From Oligoflexus sp. (GTDB lineage Bacteria; Bdellovibrionota_B; Oligoflexia; Oligoflexales; Oligoflexaceae): 43,499 nt of DNA. Positions 16,738 through 25,959 of the stretch are shown here, in pieces. Location of the stretch: assembly GCF_035712445.1 (NCBI RefSeq), contig NZ_DASTAT010000049.1:1-43499 (forward strand). The letters are read 5' to 3'. Under the pieces are notes generated by a model, which made no database searches, was not told where the DNA came from, and saw only the letters and a program-made list of their open reading frames with translations. Each line of letters opens with the position of its first letter. The first letter of the stretch is position 1. The position numbers and the translations under genes are program-made.

Positions 16738-18204
16738 ATGCATTACTTGCTTTTGCTTCGCCCATCCAGCGTCCTGCAGAAAACCATCGACGAGGCCATC
16801 CGGAAGTTTTCGGGTATCCACGAGGTCAAGGTCGAAGTCGATGTCGCGAAAACCGCCATCGAATTCGCCAAGTGCGTGGATCAGGGTCGGCGTTATGGGG
16901 CTGTGGTCATCGAACATGAGCTTGAAGAGGTCGAGGTCAACTACATCCTGAACCTCTACCATGACCTGAAGCGGAAACCTCCCCTTCTTTTATCCAAAAC
17001 GAACTACGAGAAGCTGGTCAAGCGACTCATGGCGACTCAGATTACGCCCGTGTTCAAGGATTTCAATAAGGACTTCATCTACGATTACCTGAAAGAAACC
17101 CTGATCATCGCCGAGAAAAAAATCGACATCCGCATTATCAAGGAGGTGCTGCTGTCGGTGACCGGCATTATCCATGAAAATACGCAGGTGAAACTGGAGG
17201 CTCTTGGCCTGAGTGAAATCAAAGCCAAGGATTCCAAGCAGGAAATGAGTTCCATCATCGCCTTCATCGGGGATGGGGTGATGGGAACGCTGAGCATTGC
17301 CACGACCAATAATCTGATCGGCCTTTTCTGTCAGAAGATGCTTTATTGCGAACCTTCCGACGTCACGCCCACGATGCGGGCCGATGTTTTGAACGAACTC
17401 TCGAACCAGATCCTCGGAGCCTTTCGCAATAAACTGGCCCAGGATGGTTATGAACTTTCCACCAGCATGCAGATCGTGGTGTCGGGGGACAAGGACCATC
17501 TCTTCCAGACCAAAACCAATGGCCACTACTATTACCTGAAGTTCAAACATGCGAATGATGACTTCCTCATCACCTTCGCCTATGGCTCCTATAAAAAGCA
17601 GAAGGGCGAGCCCAACTTCAGCCGGGCATCGCTCGGCAATCGGACCCTCGACGTTCGGGTCCTGAACCTTGTGATCAAAGCTCTGGGGGATGTCATCAAC
17701 CTCGGCGGGGAACGCCCGCATAAGGTGGGGCTGGCCGAACAGAAGGGCCAGGACTATCAGGGTGACTCGCTGCATATCCTTCACTGCCGAGGTCATCAGG
17801 GCAGCTTCATCGCCGCCATCGATATGCCCCGCAGCACAGTCGGCCTGATTACCCAGGAAACCATGGGTATCGCGACAGCAGACCTGACCCCTGACATGAT
17901 CAACGATGTCTGCGGTGAGCTGATCAATCAAATTTCCGGCTCCATCAAAAAATATCTGGGGCCCATGGGCTTTGAATACCTGAACGTCTTTCACGGCAGC
18001 TTCTGCGCCGAGGATCAGATCAGCTATCTTTTGAAAAACCAGGGCCTATACTGCCGCATGAATTTCATGCTGCGCGATCAGCCCTTCATTCTTTGCTACG
18101 GGATGGAGTCCGCTCAGGGTTCCAAGGTCTTTGATATCTGGAGCTATGTGAAAAGCCTGGGGCAGGTTGGAAAGCCGGGCGGCAAAGGCAAGAGCGCGAG
18201 CTAA
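16738..18204 (+). CDS. Tandem CheX-type phosphatase-like protein with N-terminal pseudo-receiver
   Basis: The protein has 488 residues in three parts. Residues 1-125 look like a receiver fold (GAVVIEHEL at strand 3, PPLLLSKTN, TPVFKDFNKDFIYDYLKE) but the phospho-acceptor Asp is not at its place. Residues about 130-290 and 300-470 are two CheX-like domains, each with the ExxN active-site motif: E220-N223 in NELSNQILG and E394-N397 in GELINQISG. CheX/CheC/FliY proteins dephosphorylate CheY-P. Two intact ExxN sites suggest a phosphatase acting on one or more receivers, possibly within a single chain instead of a CheX homodimer. GAGGA seven bases before the ATG supports the start. It is convergent with the TPR gene, three bases apart. 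Confidence 0.85.
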   Translation: MHYLLLLRPSSVLQKTIDEAIRKFSGIHEVKVEVDVAKTAIEFAKCVDQGRRYGAVVIEHELEEVEVNYILNLYHDLKRKPPLLLSKTNYEKLVKRLMATQITPVFKDFNKDFIYDYLKETLIIAEKKIDIRIIKEVLLSVTGIIHENTQVKLEALGLSEIKAKDSKQEMSSIIAFIGDGVMGTLSIATTNNLIGLFCQKMLYCEPSDVTPTMRADVLNELSNQILGAFRNKLAQDGYELSTSMQIVVSGDKDHLFQTKTNGHYYYLKFKHANDDFLITFAYGSYKKQKGEPNFSRASLGNRTLDVRVLNLVIKALGDVINLGGERPHKVGLAEQKGQDYQGDSLHILHCRGHQGSFIAAIDMPRSTVGLITQETMGIATADLTPDMINDVCGELINQISGSIKKYLGPMGFEYLNVFHGSFCAEDQISYLLKNQGLYCRMNFMLRDQPFILCYGMESAQGSKVFDIWSYVKSLGQVGKPGGKGKSAS

Positions 18205-18207
18205 GCT

Positions 18208-19350
18208 TCAGGAGGCGCGCAGAAGATCAAGCTGCTCCTTGGCCTTCGTATAATCCTGCGGCGCGGATTCCTGCGCGGCCTTGAAATACTGCTCGGCGCG
18301 TGCAAGCTCCCCTTCCCGCTTGGCCTGCAGCCCAAGATTCATCCAGACCTTATAAATATCCTTTTGCCCCGGAATCAGCTTGACCATGGATTCCAGGAGC
18401 TTCTGCGCATCCGCGTGACGGCCGGCCTTGGCCATCTGCAGCACGCGGAGCTGGGCATAGCGAGTGATGGTCTTGACCTGCGTCGCAGCCTTCAGCCGTT
18501 CGCGAGCGTCCTTGACCTTGCCTAAAAGAACCTCTGTCACAATCAGGCCTGAGCGGGCTTCGTCCTGGAACTCATCCAGCTGCAGGCTGGCTTCAAACTT
18601 CTGCAGCGCCTCTTCATACTGCCCGCCGTCCAGCGACATATTCCCCATCAGGGTCAGAAACCGGGGATGCTTGGGCGCCAGGGCCACGCTCTTGTTCAGG
18701 ACCTCATAGGATTTTTCAACCATCCCGGCTTCCTGATAGACCAGGGCCAGGGTTATGCGGGCTTCGAGGGAATTCCGATTCTCATGAACAGCGGCCAGAG
18801 CCTCTTCCGAAGCCAATTTGAATTGCCTCAGAGCCATGTGGGCCTTGGCCTTTAAAAGATGCCCACGGAACACGTCCTTGCCCTCTTCCGCATACTGCGC
18901 GATGACGGGAAGGGCGGCGGCATGATTATTCTGTTTGAAGAGCATCGAGATCTGGTCACGCAGCGCCAGGGCCTTCTGCCGTTTACGCGAAAAGAAGATG
19001 ACCTTCTTGAGACTCGGCACAAGGTCGGCGCTTTGAATGGGAAAGCTGCAGGGCAGCACGTATTCCAGATCGTAGCATATTGTTTTCAGGTAGGCGTCCA
19101 GATCATGCAGCATCACCAGCATCGGCATCGAGCCGTGGACCGAACCTTCACGCACCATACGGGCCAGATTCAGGATCTTGCGGTTCCCGCTGTCGTCCTG
19201 CAGCACCAACCCCTGGGCGGCCTCAATGGACGTCAGCTCATCCAGGCTTGCCAGACGGCGCACGCTGCAGTCCAGCTCCTCAAAGACGAGGAACTCCTGA
19301 ATCGCCTCCGCGATTTCATCCTGACTGCAATGAACCAGCAATTCACCCAT
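18208..19350 (-). CDS. TPR protein with N-terminal receiver-like domain
   Basis: This 380-residue cytosolic protein has an N-terminal 120 residues with alternating strand/helix pattern (GELLVHCSQD, GLVLQDDSGNRKILNLARMV, MPMLVMLHD) like a divergent receiver domain, then about five or six tetratricopeptide repeats (about 135-375; for example EARITLALVYQEAGMVEKSY and HPRFLTLMGNMSLDGGQYEE). Receiver-TPR proteins act as scaffolds or response-regulator adaptors. It lies tail to tail with the tandem-CheX gene, and the MCP gene diverges from it 235 bases upstream, so a chemotaxis or motility signalling role is inferred. The exact phosphorylation state of the receiver-like domain cannot be judged. Confidence 0.82.
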   Translation of the reverse strand: MGELLVHCSQDEIAEAIQEFLVFEELDCSVRRLASLDELTSIEAAQGLVLQDDSGNRKILNLARMVREGSVHGSMPMLVMLHDLDAYLKTICYDLEYVLPCSFPIQSADLVPSLKKVIFFSRKRQKALALRDQISMLFKQNNHAAALPVIAQYAEEGKDVFRGHLLKAKAHMALRQFKLASEEALAAVHENRNSLEARITLALVYQEAGMVEKSYEVLNKSVALAPKHPRFLTLMGNMSLDGGQYEEALQKFEASLQLDEFQDEARSGLIVTEVLLGKVKDARERLKAATQVKTITRYAQLRVLQMAKAGRHADAQKLLESMVKLIPGQKDIYKVWMNLGLQAKREGELARAEQYFKAAQESAPQDYTKAKEQLDLLRAS

Positions 19351-19520
19351 ATGATTTTTTCCCTATGGTCGCCTTTTGCTATCGGAGATTTCCCATATAA
19401 CTTCAAAAAATTGTCCCTCAAAGGCTCGTCGGGCATTTGGGTTTTTTTCAAATCCTTCCGAAAAAATCTTTCGTCCAGGCCGCTTTTGAGGCTGCGGGAA
19501 AATTCGCTTCTACGAAATAC

Positions 19521-19547
19521 TTAACAAGAAAAAAATAATGCCGATCG
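19521..19547 (+). promoter_or_regulatory. Sigma-28 (FliA)-like promoter for the MCP-flagellin pair
   Basis: TTAA (19521-19524) and GCCGATCG (19540-19547) are spaced 15 bases apart. The E. coli FliA consensus is TAAA, 15 bases, GCCGATAA, so the -10 matches six of eight. It lies about 40 bases upstream of the chemoreceptor ATG, and the two downstream genes are exactly the late flagellar classes this sigma factor controls. Confidence 0.5.
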
Positions 19548-19585
19548 CCTTTCCGAAGCGTCCCGTTTCGTTAAGGGAGTCGGCA

Positions 19586-21526
19586 ATGAGCACGCACAAT
19601 CGTTTCCTCGCATTCATCCTATGGCTGGGCAGCCTGCTCACATGCCTTTGGGCCGCCAATCTCGCAATGTTCCATGTGGGTCCTTACAACCGCGGTGATG
19701 AGCTGCAGAAGATCCAGGATAGCTGGGAGGAATTCGCCCTCACCTTTCCCAGGGACAGCAATGAAGCCCGCGTGATTGCCGCCAACGTGCAGAACCTGAA
19801 AGTCACTCGTGAAGGCGGCCTTCTATTGGATCGCAATGCAGTGGCAACGCTGGGGCTGCTCGCCCTCGTCGTCTTGGGAATGGCTTCGCTCAGCCTGCTC
19901 GTGCGTCCGGCGCAAACCCGCAGCGCAAGGCGCCGCAGCACGGACAAGGCTCCTGACGCGGATAGCGAATCCATGAGCTACTATTTGCAGAACCTGGAGC
20001 AGACCGTCGAGGACCTGAAGCTGGTCTGTCATGATCTGAATGAAATCGACAACGAAAAAGAAAAGCATGGCAGCCGCCGCAACGCCCTGATTGATAGTCA
20101 GTTCGATCAGCTGGTCCGCGTGGAAGCCCAGCTGCAGCGCGTTCGTAATGATGTGCTGACCACGATCAGTTCATCCAAAGACATCACCGATAAACTGCAG
20201 CGCCTCTCCACCCAGTGCGAAGACTCGTCCCATTTCGCAGCGGCCACCCGCCTCGAATGGAATGCGATGGGCAGCAAGCTGCGGCAGATCAAGGAAAGCC
20301 ATGACAAGATCAAAAGCACGGCGGACAAGATCTCGAAGCAGCACACCGTGACCAATGAGCTTTTGATCAAGACCATGGATTTTGGTTCGACACATGGCAA
20401 GCATACGGAAACTTCGCGCGAGCAGGTGTCTCGCCTGACCGAAATCTCGAAGCAGACGCTCAGCACCATGGACATCCTCGCCTCCTCGATGGCTGAATCC
20501 AATCAGGACGTGACGCATGCCAGTAAACTCGTCCGCGGGCTCTCTGAACGCGCGGAGGAGATCGTGAATATCATCGACGTCATCGACGATATCGCCGAGC
20601 AGACCAACCAGCTCGCTCTGAACGCCTCGATCGAAGCCGCCCGTGCCGGTGAGCAGGGCCAGGGTTTTGCGGTGGTTGCCGGCGAAGTCAGAAGTCTGGC
20701 GGCCCGTTCATCGACCGCGACCAAGTCCATCACCGATCTTCTGGGAACGATTCAGCAGGAAGCCGACCATGCCTCGCATTGTCTGGAAAAAAGCGCCAAA
20801 TCCGTGGAAGTCGCCCACTCCCGCATGCTGGAAGTGGACCGCGCCTATCGCGAGGCCGTGACTTTGTCGCGTCAGGCTCTGAGCGAGCTGAATCAGCTCG
20901 TCCTGGATGTCGTCAACCACATGCATGACCTGAAGCAGATTGAAAAGCAGTCCGCTGAGCTTCGCAAATTCTGTGCCGGCCTGAATAACCTTTTGGAAGA
21001 GAACGGCCGCCTGACGTCTGTCACCTATACCGAAAGCAGTCAGTTGACCATTCATTCCGATCGTCTCTCGCGGCTTTTGAATCGGCAGTTCTTCGAGATG
21101 TCGCACTGCGATCGCCTGGTGGAAGGGCTCTTCTATTCCCTGGAAAGCATCAAAGGCCGTATCGAGGAAGGCATTGCCAATTCAGAGAGCCTTTTGAATG
21201 GATTCAATCAGGTCTATCAGCAAAGCCTGCAGCAGGAGGTCGGCAACGGCCGACGCAGCGCCCGCCTCGGTCGCATGATCGAGCTGGTGAAATCCTGCGG
21301 CAAAAGCCTGGATATCATCCGCAATCCTTCCGAGCAGGCCCGTACGGAATTGGCGGAACTCTATAAGGATGCCGAGGCGGAACGAACGCTGCAGCCCAGC
21401 CCGGTGTTGAGCAAGCAGGCGAGTCCCAAAGACGAACGCAGCAGTGCCGCCATGGAAATGCTGCCCGCTGATGATGTTCTGATCGGGGAACCGGATCAAC
21501 CGGATCCGACGCAAAAGGTGAGTTGA
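19586..21526 (+). CDS. Methyl-accepting chemotaxis protein
   Basis: The protein has about 646 residues. Membrane helix 1 (about 7-27) is followed by a short, roughly 55-residue periplasmic segment and membrane helix 2 (about 86-106). No clear HAMP domain follows; a long coiled coil leads to the conserved signalling tip [20 protein letters not shown] followed by [21 protein letters not shown]. It would signal to CheA through CheW. No CheR/CheB tail pentapeptide is visible at the C-terminus, which is an acidic, low-complexity stretch. GGGAG six bases before this ATG favours it over an in-frame ATG 48 bases upstream. The stop TGA at 21524-21526 nearly touches the flagellin start. A sigma-28-like promoter precedes it. 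Confidence 0.93.
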   Translation: MSTHNRFLAFILWLGSLLTCLWAANLAMFHVGPYNRGDELQKIQDSWEEFALTFPRDSNEARVIAANVQNLKVTREGGLLLDRNAVATLGLLALVVLGMASLSLLVRPAQTRSARRRSTDKAPDADSESMSYYLQNLEQTVEDLKLVCHDLNEIDNEKEKHGSRRNALIDSQFDQLVRVEAQLQRVRNDVLTTISSSKDITDKLQRLSTQCEDSSHFAAATRLEWNAMGSKLRQIKESHDKIKSTADKISKQHTVTNELLIKTMDFGSTHGKHTETSREQVSRLTEISKQTLSTMDILASSMAESNQDVTHASKLVRGLSERAEEIVNIIDVIDDIAEQTNQLALNASIEAARAGEQGQGFAVVAGEVRSLAARSSTATKSITDLLGTIQQEADHASHCLEKSAKSVEVAHSRMLEVDRAYREAVTLSRQALSELNQLVLDVVNHMHDLKQIEKQSAELRKFCAGLNNLLEENGRLTSVTYTESSQLTIHSDRLSRLLNRQFFEMSHCDRLVEGLFYSLESIKGRIEEGIANSESLLNGFNQVYQQSLQQEVGNGRRSARLGRMIELVKSCGKSLDIIRNPSEQARTELAELYKDAEAERTLQPSPVLSKQASPKDERSSAAMEMLPADDVLIGEPDQPDPTQKVS

Positions 21527-21528
21527 GC

Positions 21529-22458
21529 ATGACCTTTATTCTGAACGACAAGGCAACCGGTCTTAAAATAACCAATGCCTTGGAACATGCCCGCAAAGAG
21601 AACCAGAGCAGTCTGGAAAAACTCAGCTCGGGCCAAATCTTCACCACGCAGGAGCCGAAACCGGCTGATCGTGCGCTGGCGGATCGTTTGGAGCATAAGC
21701 TGCGCGGGCTCGCTACCTCCAAACGCAATATCAATGATGCGGTTTCCATGCTGCAGACGGCGGAAGGCGGCTTCTCGGAAGTCACCAATATGCTGCTCCG
21801 CATGAAGGAAATCAACACCGCGGCCGCAACGACGACCTTGAGCGACACCGAGCGCAAATACCTCTTCATCGAGTACGAGGCCCTGCATAAAGAGATCGAT
21901 CGCATCGCCGCCACCACTGAATTCAACAGCATTCCCCTGCTCAACGGCCAGAATGAGAAAGTTCCCGAGCGCTTGATCTTTCGGGTTGATGATGCCGCGC
22001 GTGATGATGATGCACCGGGGGACAGCGGCGATTGGAATGAGCTGCGCTTTGAAGGCCTGAAGGATGTGGTGGTGACGACTTTGGGGCTAGGCCTTAAATC
22101 CGTCAGTGAATTCCTGGGTGGTGAAGAAGGCGTGGATTTGGACACCGCGCGGGAGTTGATGGAACCGGGAGACTCCCGTTTTTCCAGTGTCTATGATGAG
22201 GCCCTTGATAGAATCAGTGGATTCCGCGCGACCTATGGTGCGCTGCAGACGCGTCTCAGCAAGGCCATGGATTATAACGATGTCGTCACGGAAAACGTTG
22301 CCGCCGCGAAGTCCCGCATCGCCGACGTTGATTACGCCAGCGAAGTGGCGAAGATGACTCAAAACAATATCCTTCTGCAGACGGGCACAGCCCTGCTTAC
22401 GCAAAACAACATCGCTGCCGGCACGGCCCTGCACCTCATTCAATCCCTCCTTTCCTAG
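21529..22458 (+). CDS. Flagellin-like protein coupled to a chemoreceptor gene
   Basis: This 309-residue protein has both flagellin ends. The N-terminal D0/D1 region reads SSLEKLSSGQIFTTQEPKPA, then NDAVSMLQTAEGGFSEVTNMLLRMKE. The C-terminal D1/D0 region reads SRIADVDYASEVAKMTQNNI then LLQTGTALLTQNNIAAGTAL. It is slightly longer than a minimal flagellin, with a modest central segment (about 140-220). The N-terminus is atypical: the first residues lack the usual xxINxNxxAxxAxRxL pattern and the DDAAGL motif is replaced by PADRAL. It may be a filament subunit, a minor flagellin or a related secreted protein. It begins two bases after the MCP stop (a TTG at 21523 even overlaps it), so translation is probably coupled. 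Confidence 0.9.
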   Translation: MTFILNDKATGLKITNALEHARKENQSSLEKLSSGQIFTTQEPKPADRALADRLEHKLRGLATSKRNINDAVSMLQTAEGGFSEVTNMLLRMKEINTAAATTTLSDTERKYLFIEYEALHKEIDRIAATTEFNSIPLLNGQNEKVPERLIFRVDDAARDDDAPGDSGDWNELRFEGLKDVVVTTLGLGLKSVSEFLGGEEGVDLDTARELMEPGDSRFSSVYDEALDRISGFRATYGALQTRLSKAMDYNDVVTENVAAAKSRIADVDYASEVAKMTQNNILLQTGTALLTQNNIAAGTALHLIQSLLS

Positions 22459-22478
22459 GACTTCCAATCAGCTATAAT
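22450..22478 (+). promoter_or_regulatory. Predicted promoter for the DUF2183 gene
   Basis: A perfect -10 TATAAT (22473-22478) lies just after the flagellin stop; the region 17 bases upstream (CTTTCC) is a poor -35. The leader to the ATG at 22498 is very short, with GGAGGAAAG inside it. The same TCAGCTATAAT context occurs at 11052. Confidence 0.4.
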
Positions 22479-22497
22479 AGGGTCGGAGGAAAGAATC

Positions 22498-23595
22498 ATG
22501 AATAGATTCTGGCGCGGATCCCGTTCCGAAAGCAATCGCAGCTACAATGTCAATTCCCTGATTGACACCGAAAGCCTTCTGACCGAACCGGCTGCGGATA
22601 TTCAGATTATCTGCGATATTGATAAGACCTACATTGAAACACGCTTCGAGAGCGCCGTGGGCATGATCAAGATCGCCTTCGAGGACGCGGATGCCAAGAT
22701 CGCTGTGAATGGGGCTCCGCTTGCCCTGCTGGCCGGACGATGGGGCGCGGCTTTTGAAGGCGACGACATTCCTGGGCCCAGGCCGCTGCATTTTCTTTCA
22801 GCCTCGCCGCCTCAGCTGCGTCGGGTGATTCGAGACAAGCTGGCCAAGGACGGAATGGACTGGACCAGTGATACGTTCAAGAATCAGGCTTACAATATCA
22901 AGATGGGCCGCCTGAAACTTCTCAAGCAGCATGTTGCCTATAAGACGGCCACCATTCTGAATCATATGGCCAAGGCTCCGGCCAAATCCAAATTCATTCT
23001 GATCGGTGATAATGCGGAGCTGGATGCCTTCATCTACTGCGGCGTCCAGATGCTGTTGACCGGCGAGCTTTCACCGGCCGCCTACCGGGAATATCTGAGT
23101 CTCGGCAAGGTGGAGAACGAGGTGCTGAATACCCTGGAACCTTTGATCGCGCGCAACTTCGAAGGCGTGCAGGTGATGGGGATTCTGATTCGCAAAGCGC
23201 CCGGCTATGTCTTCAATGAAGTGCCGCCGCTCACCGACATGGTTCTGACTTTTGATTCCTATTTTGAAGTTATCCTCCACTTTTTAGCCTGGAAGCTTTG
23301 TCCCGCGTCCTCGCTGCCGCGCATCACGCGACTCCTGCACAATGATTATGGGTTGGCGCGCGAGGAACTTTTGGCCTGTCTGATGCAAGCGGAAAGTGAA
23401 TTCCAGGCCCTGGGTCGGAACATCGAGGATCTGAAGCAGGCCGAGGACTTTCTACGTCGCGGACCGCCCCTCGGGACCTTGCCGAATCGCGCATCGCTGC
23501 GCCCCGGTGCTCATCGTGATCGTGTGGATCTTGAAGAAAAAGCAATCCTGGGCCTTGCCAAGGATTGGGTCAAGGCCATCGAGGATAGGGAGTGA
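22498..23595 (+). CDS. APP1/DUF2183-type phosphatidate phosphatase-like protein
   Basis: This 365-residue protein shows the HAD-superfamily signature used by Pah1/lipin and APP1: DxDxT as ICDIDKTYIETRF (about residues 38-50), then HFLSASPPQLRRVIRDKL (HAD motif 2 Ser), KTATILNHM, and FILIGDNAELDAFIY (motif 4 GDNxxxD). In yeast APP1 and related DUF2183 proteins this domain hydrolyses phosphatidate. No membrane helix or signal is visible, so the bacterial version is probably cytosolic and peripheral. The start follows GGAGGAAAG. It is convergent with the FKBP gene, separated by a perfect hairpin. The link to the flagellin upstream may be only positional. Confidence 0.85.
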   Translation: MNRFWRGSRSESNRSYNVNSLIDTESLLTEPAADIQIICDIDKTYIETRFESAVGMIKIAFEDADAKIAVNGAPLALLAGRWGAAFEGDDIPGPRPLHFLSASPPQLRRVIRDKLAKDGMDWTSDTFKNQAYNIKMGRLKLLKQHVAYKTATILNHMAKAPAKSKFILIGDNAELDAFIYCGVQMLLTGELSPAAYREYLSLGKVENEVLNTLEPLIARNFEGVQVMGILIRKAPGYVFNEVPPLTDMVLTFDSYFEVILHFLAWKLCPASSLPRITRLLHNDYGLAREELLACLMQAESEFQALGRNIEDLKQAEDFLRRGPPLGTLPNRASLRPGAHRDRVDLEEKAILGLAKDWVKAIEDRE

Positions 23596-23601
23596 AGACG
23601 C

Positions 23602-23622
23602 TGCGGTGATCATATCACCGCA
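23602..23622. terminator. Bidirectional hairpin between DUF2183 and FKBP genes
   Basis: A perfect 9-bp stem (TGCGGTGAT/ATCACCGCA) with a CAT loop, extended by GCTG/CAGC with a bulge, occupies the 38-base gap between the two convergent genes. No T-run follows on either strand. Confidence 0.55.
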
Positions 23623-23633
23623 CAGCGATTCAA

Positions 23634-24098
23634 TTATTTCACATCCAAAAGTTCGACTTCAAAAATAAGGGTCGCATTGGGTGGGATGACACCGCCTGCA
23701 CCGGCTTCGCCGTAGCCCAATTGCGGAGGAATGGTCAGCTTGCGTTTGCCGCCGACTTTCATGCCCTTCACGCCTTCATCCCAGCCCTTGATCACCTGTC
23801 CGGCGCCAAGCGAGAAGGTGAAAGGATCATTGCGGTCGAGGGAACTGTCAAACTTGGTTCCATCGGTCAGGGTTCCGGTATAGTGAACAACCACCTGCTT
23901 ACCGGCTTCGGCGACTGCGCCTTCACCCACTTTGATGTCCTCGATTTTCAATTCGGTTGCCGCAGCAGCTGGCTCAGCCGAAGGCGCTGGCGTCGCGGTT
24001 GTGGTCGTCGCGGCGTCCTTTTTCTCACCGCTGCATTTGCAGCCACCCATCCCGAGCAACACGACGAAGACCGAAGAAACAACATAAGATGTGCGCAT
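23634..24098 (-). CDS. FKBP-type peptidyl-prolyl isomerase, lipoprotein
   Basis: This 154-residue protein has a lipoprotein signal (LLGMGGC) and a threonine/alanine/proline-rich linker. A complete FKBP domain follows: [74 protein letters not shown]. It catalyses cis-trans isomerisation of X-Pro bonds and probably assists periplasmic or outer-membrane protein folding from a membrane-anchored position. It stands alone, convergent with the DUF2183 gene, and its ATG overlaps no other gene. Confidence 0.95.
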   Translation of the reverse strand: MRTSYVVSSVFVVLLGMGGCKCSGEKKDAATTTTATPAPSAEPAAAATELKIEDIKVGEGAVAEAGKQVVVHYTGTLTDGTKFDSSLDRNDPFTFSLGAGQVIKGWDEGVKGMKVGGKRKLTIPPQLGYGEAGAGGVIPPNATLIFEVELLDVK

Positions 24099-24191
24099 AA
24101 TTTGTCCTCTGCTTAACCAAAACGTTCAAGATCGTCCATTATGTCCAAAGGACCTGTGAATGCAAGCAGCAATCCAGGAGAGTTTCAGACC

Positions 24192-25793
24192 CTACCAGAT
24201 CAACGTATCAAGAGGTTCCTGCGTGTTATCCTGTTCCAGATAATCCAAATTGTAGTGAATGCCCCGCGACTCCTTGCGCTTCATCGCACAGCGGATCGTC
24301 AGGAACGCGATATCCGCGAGGTTGCGCACTTCGAGCAAAGACGTATCGATCTGATGTTCCCAGTAATACGACTGCAGTTCATTCCGAATGGCGTTGATCT
24401 TATCAAAGGCACGCTGCAGACGTTTTTCCGTTCGCACGATGCCGACATAATTCCACATGATGCGGCGAATCTCGTCCCAGGTATGGGTGAGCACAACCAA
24501 TTCATCCGTGGGAATGGTGCCCGCGGAATTCCAATCCGGCACGCGGGTTTCGGGAATCGGCGGCAGGCCAAAGCTTTGGACGTGATGCGAGACGCGATCG
24601 GCGAAGACCAAAGCCTCCAAAAGACTGTTGGACGCAAGGCGATTGGCCCCATGCAGACCAGTACAGGCCACTTCACCTACCGCAAAAAGATTGCTGACCG
24701 TGGTGCGGCCCCAGGAATCCGTGGCGAGGCCACCGCAACTGAAATGCGCGGCGGGCACGACCGGGATCATCTCCTTGGTCATATCAATGCCCTGTTCCAG
24801 ACAGACTTTGTGAATGTTCGGGAAGTGGGCCTGGATCTTTTCCGCCCCGATGGAACGCGCGTCGAGGTAAACAAACGGCAAACCGCTCTTTTTGATTTCG
24901 CGGTCGACGGCCCGGGCCACGATATCACGCGGGGCGAGGGATTCGAGCGGCGAGTATTTATGCATGAAGGGCTGGCCTTGAGCATCCTTGAGCACGGCCC
25001 CTTCCCCGCGAACAGCTTCCGAGATCAGGAAATTTTTGGCCTTCGGGCTGTAAAGACAGGTGGGATGGAACTGCATGAATTCCAGATTCGCCACCTTGCA
25101 GCCTGCGCGCCAGCCCATGGCGAGACCGTCACCCGTCGCAACATCCGGGTTCGATGTATAGAGATAAACCTTGCCGTGACCACCCGTACAAAGAAAGGTG
25201 GCCTGGGCCCGGAACTGGATGATCCGATTCTGTTTGCCATCGAAGACATAGGCTCCGAGGCAGCTATTGCTGCCAAATTGTGGCCGGTACTTGTCGGTAG
25301 TCAAAAGATCAACCGCAAACATGCCGTCATAAACCTGAATATTCGGGTTTCGCGTCACGACCTCGATCAAAGCCCGCAGGACCTCCTGCCCGGTCAGGTC
25401 ATGGGCGTGAATAATCCGACGCGCGGAATGTCCGCCCTCGCGGGTCAGGTGATACGGCAGTTCCAGTGAGCCGTCCTTATCGCGGGTGAAATCCACGCCG
25501 AGAGCGATGAGTTCGTTGATCAGGGCCGGACCTTTTTCCACCACCAGCCGCACGATATCGCGGTGACATAGACCGGCGCCCGCTTCCAGAGTATCCTCGA
25601 TATGTTGCTCGAATGAATCTTCCGGTCCCAGGACCGAGGCGATGCCCCCCTGGGCGTAACGGGTATTGTTCTCCAGCAGGCTGCCCTTGGCAATAACGAT
25701 GACCTTGCTGAATTGACCTAGTTTATGGGCCAGCATGAGACCTGCGATGCCCGAACCGATGATGAGATGTTCCGTTTCAATTGTGAGCGCCAT
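24192..25793 (-). CDS. nadB: L-aspartate oxidase
   Basis: This 533-residue flavoprotein oxidises L-aspartate to iminoaspartate, the first step of de novo NAD synthesis; NadA is its usual partner but is not in this window. Visible features are the FAD-binding GSGIAG (13-18) after a HLII strand, TRYAQGGIAS, the substrate/active-site region EFMQFHPTCLY, and HFSCGGLATDSWGRT leading to GEVACTGLHGANRLASNSLL. A C-terminal helical domain closes the chain. Length fits NadB (about 540). AAAGGT six bases before this ATG supports it over a GTG-like extension. It is divergent from pgsA. Confidence 0.95.
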   Translation of the reverse strand: MALTIETEHLIIGSGIAGLMLAHKLGQFSKVIVIAKGSLLENNTRYAQGGIASVLGPEDSFEQHIEDTLEAGAGLCHRDIVRLVVEKGPALINELIALGVDFTRDKDGSLELPYHLTREGGHSARRIIHAHDLTGQEVLRALIEVVTRNPNIQVYDGMFAVDLLTTDKYRPQFGSNSCLGAYVFDGKQNRIIQFRAQATFLCTGGHGKVYLYTSNPDVATGDGLAMGWRAGCKVANLEFMQFHPTCLYSPKAKNFLISEAVRGEGAVLKDAQGQPFMHKYSPLESLAPRDIVARAVDREIKKSGLPFVYLDARSIGAEKIQAHFPNIHKVCLEQGIDMTKEMIPVVPAAHFSCGGLATDSWGRTTVSNLFAVGEVACTGLHGANRLASNSLLEALVFADRVSHHVQSFGLPPIPETRVPDWNSAGTIPTDELVVLTHTWDEIRRIMWNYVGIVRTEKRLQRAFDKINAIRNELQSYYWEHQIDTSLLEVRNLADIAFLTIRCAMKRKESRGIHYNLDYLEQDNTQEPLDTLIW

Positions 25794-25959
25794 GGCAGCA
25801 CCTTTCGTGGAAATCCCGCAAATTCCGTGGTCTTCACGCGGCAACTTCAGCTATATTGGGATCCGTATGCCTCAAAGGCAGCAGAAGCTTTGCGCGACCA
25901 AGGCCGGACCCCCGGTTTGCGGTTGCTTATCAATATCATGAGCAGTGCGAAGGCGAAAG

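Noticed and set aside
24141..25469. A 442-codon plus-strand frame
   Set aside because: It is opposite nadB, which has complete family motifs.
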